Positions 28,601-36,742 are shown, counted from the first letter of the stretch. The stretch is 64,000 nt of DNA from Segatella maculosa DSM 19339 = JCM 15638 (GCF_000382385.1 NZ_KB908321.1:216278-280277); one strand, 5' to 3'. The notes: generated from the sequence alone by a model not told the origin. A program made the numbers and translations.

Positions 28601-28824
28601 ATGTTATCCAAATAAGGTTTACTTTCTTTCAGGCCTCTTGATATTCCATATAATTGGGTTAGTATGCGCATCTTCATCTCTTCTGTAGCCTTGTTTGTAA
28701 AGGTTACAGCCAATGTGTTCCGATAAGCATGCGGATTTTCAATCAGAAGCCGGATATATTGTACTGCAAGTGTAAAGGTCTTTCCAGAACCTGCACTTGC
28801 CCTGTATACAGTCAAATTATGCAT
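25600..28824 (-). CDS. AddA-like helicase-nuclease subunit (UvrD-family helicase)
   Basis: A 1074-residue protein. Walker A is RASAGSGKTFTL (residues 8-19), followed by TFTNKATEEMK, Walker B NIMVDEFQDTSTIQW near residue 393, GDVKQSIYRWRSGDW, LVTIHKSKGLEFDHVI and VAFTRAG. The C-terminal nuclease motif is IVVDYKFGKPQ near residue 1028. Together with the AddB-like subunit it should resect DNA ends for RecA. I take the ATG at 28824, which shares one base with the stop of the DUF5686 gene (TAATG). A TTG two codons earlier is less likely. The gene is visibly richer in A+T than the housekeeping genes near it. Confidence 0.93.
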   Translation of the reverse strand: MHNLTVYRASAGSGKTFTLAVQYIRLLIENPHAYRNTLAVTFTNKATEEMKMRILTQLYGISRGLKESKPYLDNIRLLTSLDKNVIINNAKYALSELVHNYSYFRVETIDAFFQTVLRNLARELELTANLRIELNDTQVEQQAVDQLIEDLNDSSLLLSWILEYIHENMDDDKSWNVIAQIKHFGMNIFKEYYKRNRQKIKEVFEEKDFFKHYTSRLRTIRAEADKQIRKCGTDFFTMIELNGFSISDFSNGSRGVCGYFLKLQSGDFIDDEKVYNKTAEVASSDPTKWVIKKRAYAGDPIYDLVCSQLMPMLVKAEKKRKQQTRLYKSAELTLRHLNQLRLLDSIGDKVEELNRELNRFMLSDTQTLLRSMIAEDDSPFIFEKIGTQLKNIMVDEFQDTSTIQWENFRVLLRETMSHDNSNLIVGDVKQSIYRWRSGDWRLLNDIEHEFNTQEIHIIPLKTNRRSEKRIITFNNVFFEKASHQEYLQLKELTEENAEQLKKAYQDVTQDIPQGKDDVGTVEIKLLTNNKEYNQETLRLMTDKVQELIDAGVKERDIAILVRTNSIIQEVGDYFLQYKPNIHLVSEEAFHLDASQAVNMIICGMMILDNPNDTITTATLVKLYAKSNADVQVTDSEILLKGKAMEDALPKDFLNKRTYLLSLSLIDMAEALYKIFNLQSLSGQTAYICTFYDKLNEFMQDGIPDLHSFLEQWADSLHSCSIQSSNNEGINLVTIHKSKGLEFDHVIIPFCDWQLEKNNIIWCKPQEAPFNALPIVPIDFSKKKMTNSIYEQDYIYEHFQNVVDNLNLLYVAFTRAGKGLYIYGKKGDNGSGRSWIIENCLQDIATTLQAQFFAPNNNEEPICFSYGSGVSASPKKQNNASENIFNRSATDIDIIIENYESKLQFRQSNKSKDFIRIGEEAEDELKEKSYIQLGNIMHKIFSTIKTTDDMDIALKELEEEGVLYNKVITQEKLRKTITDRLNDPRVSTWFSNHWTLFNECSILKLNPLTDKVEVRRPDRVMTDGNEMIVVDYKFGKPQAEHKIQVAEYMALLKDIGYSNISGYIWYLFPNKIIKL

Positions 28825-30884
28825 TACCAATGTCTAAAAAGTTCAAAACCGAATTTACAACCGAATTCCTTGATTTCTCCACTGTCATTGCTTAGAAACA
28901 ACCCCATTGAAAACAAACGTGTGGTAAATCCATAGCCTAATTCTATATATGGGTGACAGTTTTTTGAGGCAAGAATACTAGCATATAGTCTTTCCATTTC
29001 GATAAAGTGTCCCGCCCATGGCAGATGTGAGACTGCCAACAAAGGGCTTTCGTATGTTATATTTCCCCGCATGTACCAGCGTGATTCATTATATTTATCT
29101 GAATTCAGTAATTCGAATTCTCCACTCCAATCATCGTTCCAACCTCCGGGGACATGGTTCTCGCGAAAGTTACTGTAGTCTAAGAAGAAAGTGTGTCCGT
29201 CTTGTAAGGTGTAACAACCCACTCCCATACGCATCTGTAGAGTTTTAAGTTGTTGCAACTTGAGTTTCCACTGTGCATCAAGTTCCCAACGTTCATAGTC
29301 AATGTCTCCTTTCAAAAAATGTTTAATGCCTCGTTCGTAATCTAATACAACATAAGGTCCATACCATCCCGTGGGTCTCCATTGTAATTCAAAAAGAGGA
29401 GCCACAGAAATATATTGAAGAGGCATTCTTGCTTTCTTATACACTTCCGGTTCTACAGCTTTTCTCCGGTGAAAAATTAATCCGGCTTGAATTCCCCAAT
29501 GGGCATTTATGTCATAGTTGTTTAATATTTTGGCATAACTGTCTTTGAAATAATAAATGCGTGGATATTGGTTGATAACAGAATCACCGACTTCCTTTCG
29601 GGCATAATTTGCAGCATTACCGTTTGAAATCCAATTCCCATTACCTATCTCCAATTGTATATAACCATTACGATTCTTATTGTACCAAAACATTGTAGGC
29701 ACAGAAATATGAGGTTGCTTTTGTTTGAAAGAATAACCCGCCTTCAGTCGTGTCGTAAGTATAATGTTCGGGCTGAACATATAATTGAGACGGACATCAA
29801 ACTTATAGGTGAAGCCTCGTTTATAGTCATAGCCCATGTATAGAGGATTCAAAATAGGATTGATGCGTAAATAGCCTTCATTATTCTTTCCGAAATCACT
29901 TTTAATTCTGTTGACGACATTATTTCCCACAATGTCCCATAGGATATGTTTCCAGAGATGCTTCTTTTCAGATAGAGTTCGGCCAACAGAATCCTTATGC
30001 TCCTTGCTCCTTTGTTCTGTGGCATATAGTTCTTTTTCCCGATTCGTCAATGGAATAGGACGGACAAGTTCCATATAGTTACTGTTATTCTTGAGCACAC
30101 TATCCGGTATCACTTCCGGTAGATTATATATTGAGCGATAACTCCCCTCTGTGATATTTCCCAGAAAATTGAATTTGCAATTGAGCTTTATGTCTGAAGG
30201 CAATAAAGACTTCGTACCGGTAGTTCCCATAAGTAATCCTAAGGAAAACGTTACCATGTCATATTCACCATCTAAGGTCATACTGATAATTCGACCATCG
30301 CTATAATTGACCAAAGCTTGCCCACGTACTAATTGTGTGTTATCGACTTTTGGACGAAAATTGATACGTGCAGTACCGTTGAGAAGGAATGTCACTTGAT
30401 AATGATAGTATTGCTGATTGGCAACATGAAAAGGGGAAAGTATATTATCTTTGAAGATAGTCGGGGCATAGATGTCCGGGGTTAGGTACTTCGACACCGT
30501 AGTGAGACTTTCTCTATGTGAAGGAATTGTAGAAAGTCCGATAAGGCGTTGTACTTCAGATTGGTTTTTATTTGATATTTTGATTTGTTCATAGTTCTCA
30601 CCTAAGTAATGACGCTTTCCTCCATGCGCAACAGCCCACATGGTGGGCACGGCTAAAAGAGTTATATTGCGCTTACGGATATACAGGGAGTATTTGGTAT
30701 AGGAATAAGTAGTTTCACACTTTATATCTCCACTATCAACTTTCGTGGAATAGGAGAAAACCCGCTGTAATAGTTCTTTGTCTGGCCTCGGAATATCTAA
30801 AGCCTCCGACTCGAAAGGAGTGTGCAGTAATAGAAAGGTTACTGCAAAACTTATCTGCAAAATATGAGATAAACGCGCATTCAT
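28824..30884 (-). CDS. DUF5686-like outer membrane protein
   Basis: A 686-residue exported protein: signal peptide (residues 1-29, ending near SEALD), a periplasmic part with LSPFHVANQQYYHYQVTFL and a C-terminal region of alternating aromatic strands (about residues 340-686, for example GFTYKFDVRLNYMFSP and YELGYGFTTRLFSMGLFL-type strands) ending in a terminal Trp after FELFRHW. This fits the Bacteroidetes DUF5686 family, though the usual N-terminal carboxypeptidase-like domain is missing. Function is unknown in the family. Its stop overlaps the AddA-like start by one base, an unexpected partner for an outer membrane protein. Confidence 0.8.
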   Translation of the reverse strand: MNARLSHILQISFAVTFLLLHTPFESEALDIPRPDKELLQRVFSYSTKVDSGDIKCETTYSYTKYSLYIRKRNITLLAVPTMWAVAHGGKRHYLGENYEQIKISNKNQSEVQRLIGLSTIPSHRESLTTVSKYLTPDIYAPTIFKDNILSPFHVANQQYYHYQVTFLLNGTARINFRPKVDNTQLVRGQALVNYSDGRIISMTLDGEYDMVTFSLGLLMGTTGTKSLLPSDIKLNCKFNFLGNITEGSYRSIYNLPEVIPDSVLKNNSNYMELVRPIPLTNREKELYATEQRSKEHKDSVGRTLSEKKHLWKHILWDIVGNNVVNRIKSDFGKNNEGYLRINPILNPLYMGYDYKRGFTYKFDVRLNYMFSPNIILTTRLKAGYSFKQKQPHISVPTMFWYNKNRNGYIQLEIGNGNWISNGNAANYARKEVGDSVINQYPRIYYFKDSYAKILNNYDINAHWGIQAGLIFHRRKAVEPEVYKKARMPLQYISVAPLFELQWRPTGWYGPYVVLDYERGIKHFLKGDIDYERWELDAQWKLKLQQLKTLQMRMGVGCYTLQDGHTFFLDYSNFRENHVPGGWNDDWSGEFELLNSDKYNESRWYMRGNITYESPLLAVSHLPWAGHFIEMERLYASILASKNCHPYIELGYGFTTRLFSMGLFLSNDSGEIKEFGCKFGFELFRHW

Positions 30885-30902
30885 CTTTTATTATATCAAC
30901 CA

Positions 30903-30934
30903 CAAAATTACAAAAAAGGTGCTAATTCGCCAAA
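30903..30934 (-). promoter_or_regulatory. Promoter of the DUF5686/AddA/AddB operon
   Basis: On the minus strand TTTG (30934-30931) and TAATTTTG (30910-30903), 20 nt apart, 18 nt before the ATG at 30884. A full consensus match. Confidence 0.8.
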
Positions 30935-31055
30935 TTAATCCATCTTTTTAAGGAATTGAGGACAGACTCTTTATGATAAAAAGGTATATACCTTTTTCCG
31001 GAAAGATAGAATGATTGCTAAAAAGAGGAGTAAAAGTTTGCCAGCCCTTAAGCCT

Positions 31056-32486
31056 TTATGGATATGCAAAAGCACCTAAATCTGTGGCTCCGCTTCGCCT
31101 TTTTCCGTCGCGGTCGACGAGCGGCATACGGGCCGCGTTGCCCTTATTCCTTGCCGCCGACGGCTTGCTCAGGTGGAAATCATAATCCTGCCTGTCGCCA
31201 TCCACCTTGACAAAGAGCTTCGTGCCCATGGAGACGGTGTCCGAAGGCTGCTCATACGTCACGTTCGTATAGTTCAGACTGTCGGCCGACTGCACCTTCG
31301 GCGTGCGCAACAGGCAATGGTCGAAATGATAGGCCAACGTGTTCTTTTCATCTTTAACGAACTCGATTTGCTCGCTTGCGTAACCGGTTACAAGGCTGTT
31401 CTCCACCTTTAATGACCGCAAAGGCTGGTTCGAAGCGATGCACAAGGCCGCACCCCGATTGCCGTCGAAAGGATAAAACTGCGCTATCGTACAGGCATTC
31501 ACCGCCACAGCCCCGCCATCGACCGAGAGGCAGTTGCCCAGACTGTTCGTCAATTGGCAGTTGACGAGCGTGGCCTTACTGTTGACCAGCCGCACGCCGT
31601 CGCCCTGACAGTTGTGCACCGTGACCTGCTCGAGCCTCAGCTTTTCAACGTTCACGTCGCTGCTGTCGCACACGATACCGTCTTGACAGCCATGAACGTC
31701 GGCATACGCCAGCCTGTTCTGAAGGGAAGAACCATAGAAATGCAGGCCCTGCCACTGCCCGCTGACACGGTCGTAGGGCAGATAATCGAACATTCTGTCC
31801 AAGCGACTGCCACGCAACACCACTTCCTTGCCCGGTGCTCCGCCTATGACCAGCCGCCCGTGGACGTCTATTCCGGCAGCATGGTCGAAATAAAGCGTCG
31901 TACCGGCTTCGATGGTCAGCGTGGCCCCTTCGTGCACTTTGATTCCCCGCGAAACGACAATGGGGCGCAAAGGACTGTCGAGCGTCGTGTCGCGCTTGAT
32001 GTCCATGAAGTCGTAACGCGTCGCATTCCAACTCCATGCCCGCAGCTTTACACGTTGCTCCACGCCGCTCTCCAACGTGAAGACAAGGTCGTCGGTAAAC
32101 TCCTGCGGGCCGTCTCCGACGTTTCGTCGGGCCGTAGCCTCTACAAACACGCGCAGGCTGTCGCCACGATAAAGCATCATATTGCTTGCTTGAAACCCGT
32201 TGTTCCCATTCAAAGGCCAGCCGTTCACATTGACCCTGAAGCCCGTCTGATTGCCACGTGCCAGTCGTATATTGGCGAAACGCAGCCCCGAACGGTTCGG
32301 GTTATACACCCAGAACTGATGCGTGGCCGAAGAAGTGTTTGAGAAAAGCGTATCAAGGCTGACCGTCTCCGCCGAGAACGCCAGTCGGTCTGCCCGCGAT
32401 GTCGAGAAAGTCTCATCGTCATTGCAGGACGACAGGGAAAGCAATGCGGCCCACAGAATGCCGCTCCATATAAATCGTTTCATCAT
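31056..32486 (-). CDS. Right-handed parallel beta-helix lipoprotein, probably surface exposed
   Basis: A 476-residue lipoprotein. The lipobox SLSSC gives Cys21 as the lipid site and the next residues are NDDE, an acidic stretch like the lipoprotein export signal of Bacteroidetes that sends lipoproteins to the cell surface. Residues 25-150 look like a beta-sandwich. From about 190 to 400 there are pectate-lyase-like beta-helix turns (GAGTTLYFDHAAGIDVHG, VTVHNCQGDGVRLVNS, ATLVNCQLTNSLGNCLSV). The end has DRDGKRRSGATDLGAF, common in such proteins. Ligand or substrate unknown; binding or cleavage of a polysaccharide is a guess. A second Met follows at once (32483). Confidence 0.85.
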   Translation of the reverse strand: MMKRFIWSGILWAALLSLSSCNDDETFSTSRADRLAFSAETVSLDTLFSNTSSATHQFWVYNPNRSGLRFANIRLARGNQTGFRVNVNGWPLNGNNGFQASNMMLYRGDSLRVFVEATARRNVGDGPQEFTDDLVFTLESGVEQRVKLRAWSWNATRYDFMDIKRDTTLDSPLRPIVVSRGIKVHEGATLTIEAGTTLYFDHAAGIDVHGRLVIGGAPGKEVVLRGSRLDRMFDYLPYDRVSGQWQGLHFYGSSLQNRLAYADVHGCQDGIVCDSSDVNVEKLRLEQVTVHNCQGDGVRLVNSKATLVNCQLTNSLGNCLSVDGGAVAVNACTIAQFYPFDGNRGAALCIASNQPLRSLKVENSLVTGYASEQIEFVKDEKNTLAYHFDHCLLRTPKVQSADSLNYTNVTYEQPSDTVSMGTKLFVKVDGDRQDYDFHLSKPSAARNKGNAARMPLVDRDGKRRSGATDLGAFAYP

Positions 32487-32540
32487 TGCTATAACGCAAT
32501 TCGTCTGTTTTTATTTCCCACAAACCCCGACTTGGTTTTT

Positions 32541-32672
32541 GACGGAAGTATGAGTCGTGGACTACGGAAGTATAAGTCGTGCCCCACGGAAGTATGAGTC
32601 GTAGTTGACGAAAGTATATATTGTGCCCCACAATAGTATATATTGTACCCCACGAAAGTATATATTGTCAAA
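32541..32672. repeat. Tandem array, six 22-nt units
   Basis: GGAAGTAT, GAAAGTAT or AATAGTAT recurs at 32544, 32566, 32588, 32610, 32632 and 32654, 22 nt apart. The units fall into two subtypes, AGTATGAGTCGT in the first three and AGTATATATTGT in the last three. It fills the gap between the 3' end of panB and the 5' end of the lipoprotein gene. Confidence 0.9.
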
Positions 32673-32701
32673 TCGTGCTGTCGGCAGGCATGTCCCGTCC
32701 G

Positions 32702-33520
32702 TCAGTAACTTTCGTCCACGCTTGGGAAAGAACAGTCTTTCACGGTGCGGATATATTCCTGAACGCCGTCGGTCATGCACCGGTTCACGTCGGCAAAATG
32801 GCGCAGGAACTTCGGCTTGAAGTCCCGTGTCATGCCCAAGGCGTCGGCATAGACAAGGATTTGCCCGTCGGTCTCGTGGCCGGCGCCGATGCCGATAGTG
32901 GCACAGCTCACCGCCTTCGTCACCTCGGCAGCCACCTTGGCAGGCACCTTCTCCAGCGTGATGGCGAAGCAGCCGGCTTCATCAAGTGCGCGTGCGTCGG
33001 CCAAGAGTCTCTCGGCCTCGGCTGCTTCCTTGGCGCGAAGGCCGTAGCCCCCGAACTTATGCACGCTCTGCGGCGTAAGTCCTAAGTGGCCCATCACGGG
33101 AATGCCTGCTTCGATGATGCCTCGCACGGTATCCATGATTTCGATGCCGCCTTCCATTTTCAAGGCATCGACACCCGTCTCTTTCATTATCCGGATGGCA
33201 TTCCTGACGCCTTCCGAACGGCTCACCTGATAGCTGCCGAACGGCATGTCGCACACCACAAGACAATGCTCGCAGGCACGGGCTACGGCTGCGGCGTGAT
33301 AAATCATCTGGTCTATACTGATGGGCAGGGTGTCTTTGTTGCCGGCCATCACATTGGAGGCCGAGTCGCCGACCAAGATGCCGTCAATGCCGGCGGCATC
33401 GATAATCCCAGCCGTCGTGTAGTCATAGGCCGTGAGCATCGTGATCTTCTCACCCGCCTGCTTCATCTCCGTGAATGTTCTTGATGTGATTTTCTTCTTG
33501 TCAGTAGCTAAATATCCCAT
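32702..33520 (-). CDS. panB: 3-methyl-2-oxobutanoate hydroxymethyltransferase
   Basis: A 272-residue enzyme that transfers a hydroxymethyl group from methylene-tetrahydrofolate to 2-oxoisovalerate, the first committed step to pantothenate. It is a TIM-barrel protein with ITMLTAYDYTTAGIID, the Mg2+-binding DGILVGDSASNVMAG, ALKMEGG and PVMGHLGLTPQSVHKFGG, and the catalytic Glu in FAITLEKVP. Length is normal. It is the last gene of the rsmG-MBL-ruvC-HAD-panB run and uses the valine precursor made by the ilv cluster in this window. Confidence 0.97.
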   Translation of the reverse strand: MGYLATDKKKITSRTFTEMKQAGEKITMLTAYDYTTAGIIDAAGIDGILVGDSASNVMAGNKDTLPISIDQMIYHAAAVARACEHCLVVCDMPFGSYQVSRSEGVRNAIRIMKETGVDALKMEGGIEIMDTVRGIIEAGIPVMGHLGLTPQSVHKFGGYGLRAKEAAEAERLLADARALDEAGCFAITLEKVPAKVAAEVTKAVSCATIGIGAGHETDGQILVYADALGMTRDFKPKFLRHFADVNRCMTDGVQEYIRTVKDCSFPSVDESY

Positions 33521-33544
33521 GTTGTTTCGTCTTTCAGCGTTATG

Positions 33545-34213
33545 TTATCGGGCAAACTCGGCTGCCAGCCAATCGTAGCCCTTGCCGATGTAGTCGGGAA
33601 TAACCACGTCGGCGTAGGGTCTGATGGCTTCGGCAGGATTGGTCGTAGCCAGCCCCACGGTGAATTCTCCGGCACTGCGGACCGACTTCAAGCCGTTGAA
33701 ACTGTCTTCAAAGCCTACGCACAGCGACGGGGAAAGGTTGAAGCACTCGGCGCCCTTCAGGTAGGGAGCCGGGGCGGGTTTGCTTGCCGTGAAGTCTTCG
33801 CTGGTCAACACACGGTCAAACATATGCTTGAATTCCGGGCGTTTGGCGTAGACCCGCTCCATCTTGACAACATTGCTGCTCGTCACGACGGCCGTCTTGA
33901 CGCCGTGGAGGCGTAAATCAGCAACGAAGTCCACGAGGCCGTCCACATAGTCAAAGCGCATGTCGGCCTCGAATTGATTGAGTCTCTCGGTAATCTTTAC
34001 CTGCTCTTCTTTCACGTCGGCAAAGTATTTCTCATAGATTTCAACGAGTGTCTGCCCCTTGATTTCGTTCTCCAATCCCGGCATATCGGGGTGATACAGC
34101 CGGCATTGTGTTCGCCAGAACTCCGTATATTGCGGTTCGGTGTTGAACACCACGCCGTCTAAGTCAAACAGTGCTGCTTTTACTTCTTTTCTCATTTGTA
34201 CAATCTTCTCCAT
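33545..34213 (-). CDS. HAD-superfamily phosphatase (beta-phosphoglucomutase-like)
   Basis: A 222-residue HAD hydrolase with motif I FDLDGVVFNTE, motif II VVTSS, the Lys in SKPAPAPY and motif IV GFEDSFNGLKS. The helical cap of this subfamily acts on small sugar phosphates or related metabolites; the substrate is not readable. The ATG at 34213 follows the ruvC stop by one base (TAATATG), which suggests coupling. An ATG at 34195 is the alternative start. Confidence 0.88.
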   Translation of the reverse strand: MEKIVQMRKEVKAALFDLDGVVFNTEPQYTEFWRTQCRLYHPDMPGLENEIKGQTLVEIYEKYFADVKEEQVKITERLNQFEADMRFDYVDGLVDFVADLRLHGVKTAVVTSSNVVKMERVYAKRPEFKHMFDRVLTSEDFTASKPAPAPYLKGAECFNLSPSLCVGFEDSFNGLKSVRSAGEFTVGLATTNPAEAIRPYADVVIPDYIGKGYDWLAAEFAR

Positions 34214-34214
34214 A

Positions 34215-34832
34215 TTATGGGATTTTGTGCGTCCTCGTGGTCTTCACCATGGGTTGTGAAGCCTTGGAAACGACCTGTTTGTTCTTCACGACAAAATCTT
34301 TCCAACCGTTATAATGTCGGGCACCGGTTTCCGGTCGGCCCATCTGCAGGAAGTGGCAATAAGCTGCTGCCAAGGCGTCTGTGGCATCCATGAAATCGGG
34401 CATATCCTTTTCATCTAAATGCAGCATGCGTTGCAACATGCCTGCCACTTGCTCCTTGGAGGCCTGTCCCTGACCGGTGATGGCCATCTTGATTTTCAGC
34501 GGCGCATACTCATGGATAGGCACGTCGTGGCGAATGGCCGCTGCAATGGCTACTCCTTGCGCACGCCCCAGCTTCAGCATGGATTGCACGTTCTTACCGA
34601 AGAACGGTGCCTCGATGGCCATTTCGTCGGGCAGATAAGACTCAATGATGCTCGTCACCCGCTCGGAGATATAGCCCAGCCGCAGATACGGGTCGGTCAT
34701 CTTGCGCAGGTCGATGACACCCATGGCCTCCATCTTCGCCTTGTTTCCCACCACTCGAAGCAGGCCGTAGCCCATGACGTTCGTTCCCGGGTCGATGCCC
34801 AATATGATTTTCTCGGCTTTGTTCGTCGGCAT
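34215..34832 (-). CDS. ruvC: Crossover junction endodeoxyribonuclease RuvC
   Basis: A 205-residue Holliday junction resolvase. The catalytic acidic residues are seen in [25 protein letters not shown] and the C-terminal [12 protein letters not shown]. RuvC cuts junctions moved by RuvAB. The core ends near residue 165, and there is a tail of about 30 residues beyond the usual 173 or so that is rich in Lys and Thr, typical of Bacteroidales forms. It sits between the MBL hydrolase and the HAD gene with gaps of 1-3 nt. Confidence 0.96.
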   Translation of the reverse strand: MPTNKAEKIILGIDPGTNVMGYGLLRVVGNKAKMEAMGVIDLRKMTDPYLRLGYISERVTSIIESYLPDEMAIEAPFFGKNVQSMLKLGRAQGVAIAAAIRHDVPIHEYAPLKIKMAITGQGQASKEQVAGMLQRMLHLDEKDMPDFMDATDALAAAYCHFLQMGRPETGARHYNGWKDFVVKNKQVVSKASQPMVKTTRTHKIP

Positions 34833-34835
34833 GGC

Positions 34836-35480
34836 TTAGCGGTCAAGATAGGGATTGCCGGCAAGCTCGGCACCGATGGTGGTCTCGGGGCCGTGTCCGG
34901 GATAGATTCTCGTGGTGTCGGGCAGCTGGCAGACGATGCGAAGACTCTGTATCATCTGGAACATCGAACCGCCCGGCAAGTCGGTTCTTCCGATGGAACA
35001 CCGGAAAAGCGTATCGCCCGAAAAGGCCACGTGCTCCTCTTCGTCATAAAAGAAAACACTGCCGGGCGAATGTCCCGGCGTCTCGATGATAGAGAACACA
35101 TGCGAGCCGAAGGCTATCTTGTCCTTTCCCGTGAGATACTTCCCCACGGGCGGCATCTCGCGCCCCAGTTCCACGCCTGCTATCTGCTGCGCCTGCGCCT
35201 TGAGGTTCTGCATCAACGACGCATCGCTGCCATGCACTTCCACTTTCAAGCCATACGCATCGAACACCATGCCGTTGCCGAAGTTGTGGTCGATGTGCCC
35301 GTGCGTGGCCAAAAGATGCACGGGCTTCAAGCCCTCGGCACGTATATAATCCTTGATGGCCGCGTGCTCGGCTTCGAAGAACGCACCGCAGTCGATGATG
35401 ACGCACTCACCGGTCTCGTCGCTGACAACATAGCAGTTCTCCTGCAGCATGTTGCACATAAAACGTTTGATATTCAACAT
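34836..35480 (-). CDS. MBL-fold hydrolase (glyoxalase II-like)
   Basis: A 214-residue metallo-beta-lactamase-fold protein with the zinc motif THGHIDH (ATHGHIDHNFG), a second His in ETPGHSPGSVFF, the bridging Asp in FSGDTLF and a final His in YPGHGPET. This layout fits glyoxalase II and related thioester or sulfur-carrier hydrolases. The ATG at 35480 (MLNIKRF) lies just past the rsmG stop; a TTG two codons earlier is not needed. Confidence 0.88.
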   Translation of the reverse strand: MLNIKRFMCNMLQENCYVVSDETGECVIIDCGAFFEAEHAAIKDYIRAEGLKPVHLLATHGHIDHNFGNGMVFDAYGLKVEVHGSDASLMQNLKAQAQQIAGVELGREMPPVGKYLTGKDKIAFGSHVFSIIETPGHSPGSVFFYDEEEHVAFSGDTLFRCSIGRTDLPGGSMFQMIQSLRIVCQLPDTTRIYPGHGPETTIGAELAGNPYLDR

Positions 35481-35482
35481 AG

Positions 35483-36112
35483 TCAACCTATCGGGATATA
35501 AATCAGTTTCTTGTTTTCACGGAACCACGGCTCGTCGAAGAACATATCGAGCGGCATCTCCTCGGCGATGTTCCTGAACGGTTTGAGCTCTGCCTGCAAA
35601 TCGCCGCCTTTGAGGCAGAGCAATCCGTTGGGCAGAGCGTTGCGCTGTTCCTTGCGGATGTTCTTGCGCACAATCTTCATCAAGTCGGGCATCGGCATCA
35701 CGGCGCGACTCACCACGAAGTCGAACCTTCCCCGCTCTTCCTCGCCCCGACACTGCACGGCCTCCACGTTCTGCAGTCCTAAGGCCTCGGCCACAGCGTT
35801 CGTCACCCGGATCTTCTTGCCCGTGCCGTCAATCAACCGGAACTTGCACTGCGGGAACATAATAGCCAGCGGAATACCGGGAAAGCCGCCGCCCGTGCCG
35901 AAGTCGAGTATCTCCGTGCCGTCTTTGAAGCGAATTGCCTTTGCGATGGCAAGCGAATGCAGCACATGCCGCTCATAGAGGTTATCGATGTCTTTGCGCG
36001 AGATGACATTGATTTTGCTGTTCCAATCCCGATAGAGCGCGTCGAGCATTGCGAACTGTCCGCACTGCGAGGCCGTGAGCTCCGGAAAATATTTCGTGAT
36101 GAGGTCCATCAT
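35483..36112 (-). CDS. rsmG: 16S rRNA (guanine(527)-N7)-methyltransferase
   Basis: A 209-residue SAM-dependent methyltransferase that modifies G527 of 16S rRNA. It shows INVISRKDIDNLYERHVLHSLA, the SAM loop LDFGTGGGFPGIPLAI and FDFVVSRAVMPM. I start it at MMDLITKYFPELT (36112), since the -7 element at 36144-36137 lies within the longer in-frame reading. It is the first gene of the run down to panB. Confidence 0.95.
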   Translation of the reverse strand: MMDLITKYFPELTASQCGQFAMLDALYRDWNSKINVISRKDIDNLYERHVLHSLAIAKAIRFKDGTEILDFGTGGGFPGIPLAIMFPQCKFRLIDGTGKKIRVTNAVAEALGLQNVEAVQCRGEEERGRFDFVVSRAVMPMPDLMKIVRKNIRKEQRNALPNGLLCLKGGDLQAELKPFRNIAEEMPLDMFFDEPWFRENKKLIYIPIG

Positions 36113-36136
36113 TGTCTTTGTTTTGATTGTGCGTTG

Positions 36137-36144
36137 CAAAATTA
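36137..36144 (-). promoter_or_regulatory. -7 element of the rsmG-panB run
   Basis: TAATTTTG on the minus strand, 24 nt before the rsmG ATG. The -33 is not clear. Confidence 0.6.
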
Positions 36145-36220
36145 CGAATTTTCTGCGTAACTCCGTCTGCATGGCCGATAAATCTTCGAGCCGCCTCTCT
36201 CTTCAACAGTCCTCTGCCTT

Positions 36221-36325
36221 GATATAAGGAAGCCTTTCCACTTCCTATAAGGAATCCTCGACCTTTCCTTATAGGAATCCTCGACCTTTCCTTATATGAA
36301 TACTCGAGGCTTCCTTATATCAAGG
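36221..36325. repeat. TTCCTTATAGGAA array, 23-nt unit
   Basis: A CCTATAAGG or CCTTATA word recurs at 36244, 36267, 36290 and 36313, 23 nt apart, with a related unit before it (GATATAAGGAAG). The cores are dyads such as TTCCTTATAGGAA. It directly precedes the TCCATTGG array, so two different sequences with the same period sit side by side. Confidence 0.85.
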
Positions 36326-36332
36326 CAATGGT

Positions 36333-36550
36333 CTTCCTATTGGGAACACGATTGCCTTCCAAGTGAGAATACGATTGTCTTCCCAGTGGGAACACGATTG
36401 CCTTCCCAATGGGAATACGATTGTACTTCCATTGGGAGTACGATTGCACTTCCATTGGGAGTACGATTGCACCTCCATTGGGAGTACGATTGTACTTCCA
36501 TTGGAGGTATGATTGTACTTCCATTGGAGGTATGATTGTACCTCCATTGA
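36333..36550. repeat. TCCATTGG array, 23-nt unit, copy 2 (ten units)
   Basis: The core recurs at 36339, 36362, 36385, 36408, 36431, 36454, 36477, 36500, 36523 and 36546. It is the same family as 15943-16085. Because 23 is not a multiple of 3 and the unit has no stop codon, several frames on both strands stay open through it; these are not genes. The remaining bases up to the tRNA hold nothing I recognise. Confidence 0.92.
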
Positions 36551-36631
36551 AACAACAAATAAAAGAAAAATGGATATACTTATAAAAACATATTGAGCGA
36601 GCGTTTCATGACAAACCGCTCGCTCAACCTG

Positions 36632-36719
36632 CGGAAAGGATAGGATTCGAACCTACGAACCGCTTTAGGCGGTTACACGCTTTCCAGGCGTGCCTCTTCA
36701 ACCACTCGAGCACCTTTCC
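36632..36719 (-). tRNA. tRNA-Ser (GGA anticodon)
   Basis: A complete class II tRNA on the minus strand: acceptor stem GGAAAGG/CCTTTCC, D-arm GCTCGAGTGGTTGAAGAGGC, anticodon stem CACGC/GCGTG with loop CTGGAAA (anticodon GGA, reads UCC/UCU), a long variable arm ACCGCCTAAAGCGGT and T-arm GGTTCGAATCC. Discriminator G at 36632. CCA is not encoded. Confidence 0.97.
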
Positions 36720-36734
36720 ATTGCTTTTGCGGTG

Positions 36735-36742
36735 CAAAACTA
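36735..36742 (-). promoter_or_regulatory. -7 element of the tRNA-Ser gene
   Basis: TAGTTTTG on the minus strand, 15 nt upstream of the mature tRNA 5' end. Confidence 0.55.

Noticed and set aside
25600-30884. Horizontally acquired island because of its higher A+T
   Set aside because: The genes are standard repair genes with normal promoters, there is no integrase, tRNA junction or repeat boundary, and A+T also varies in other core genes such as galM.
36296-36558. Overlapping open frames on both strands encoding repetitive peptides (and similar ones at 11715-11966, 15945-16104 and 32489-32671)
   Set aside because: They lie wholly in 22- or 23-nt arrays. A stop-free unit whose length is not a multiple of three opens several frames at once, and no start, codon bias or known domain supports translation.
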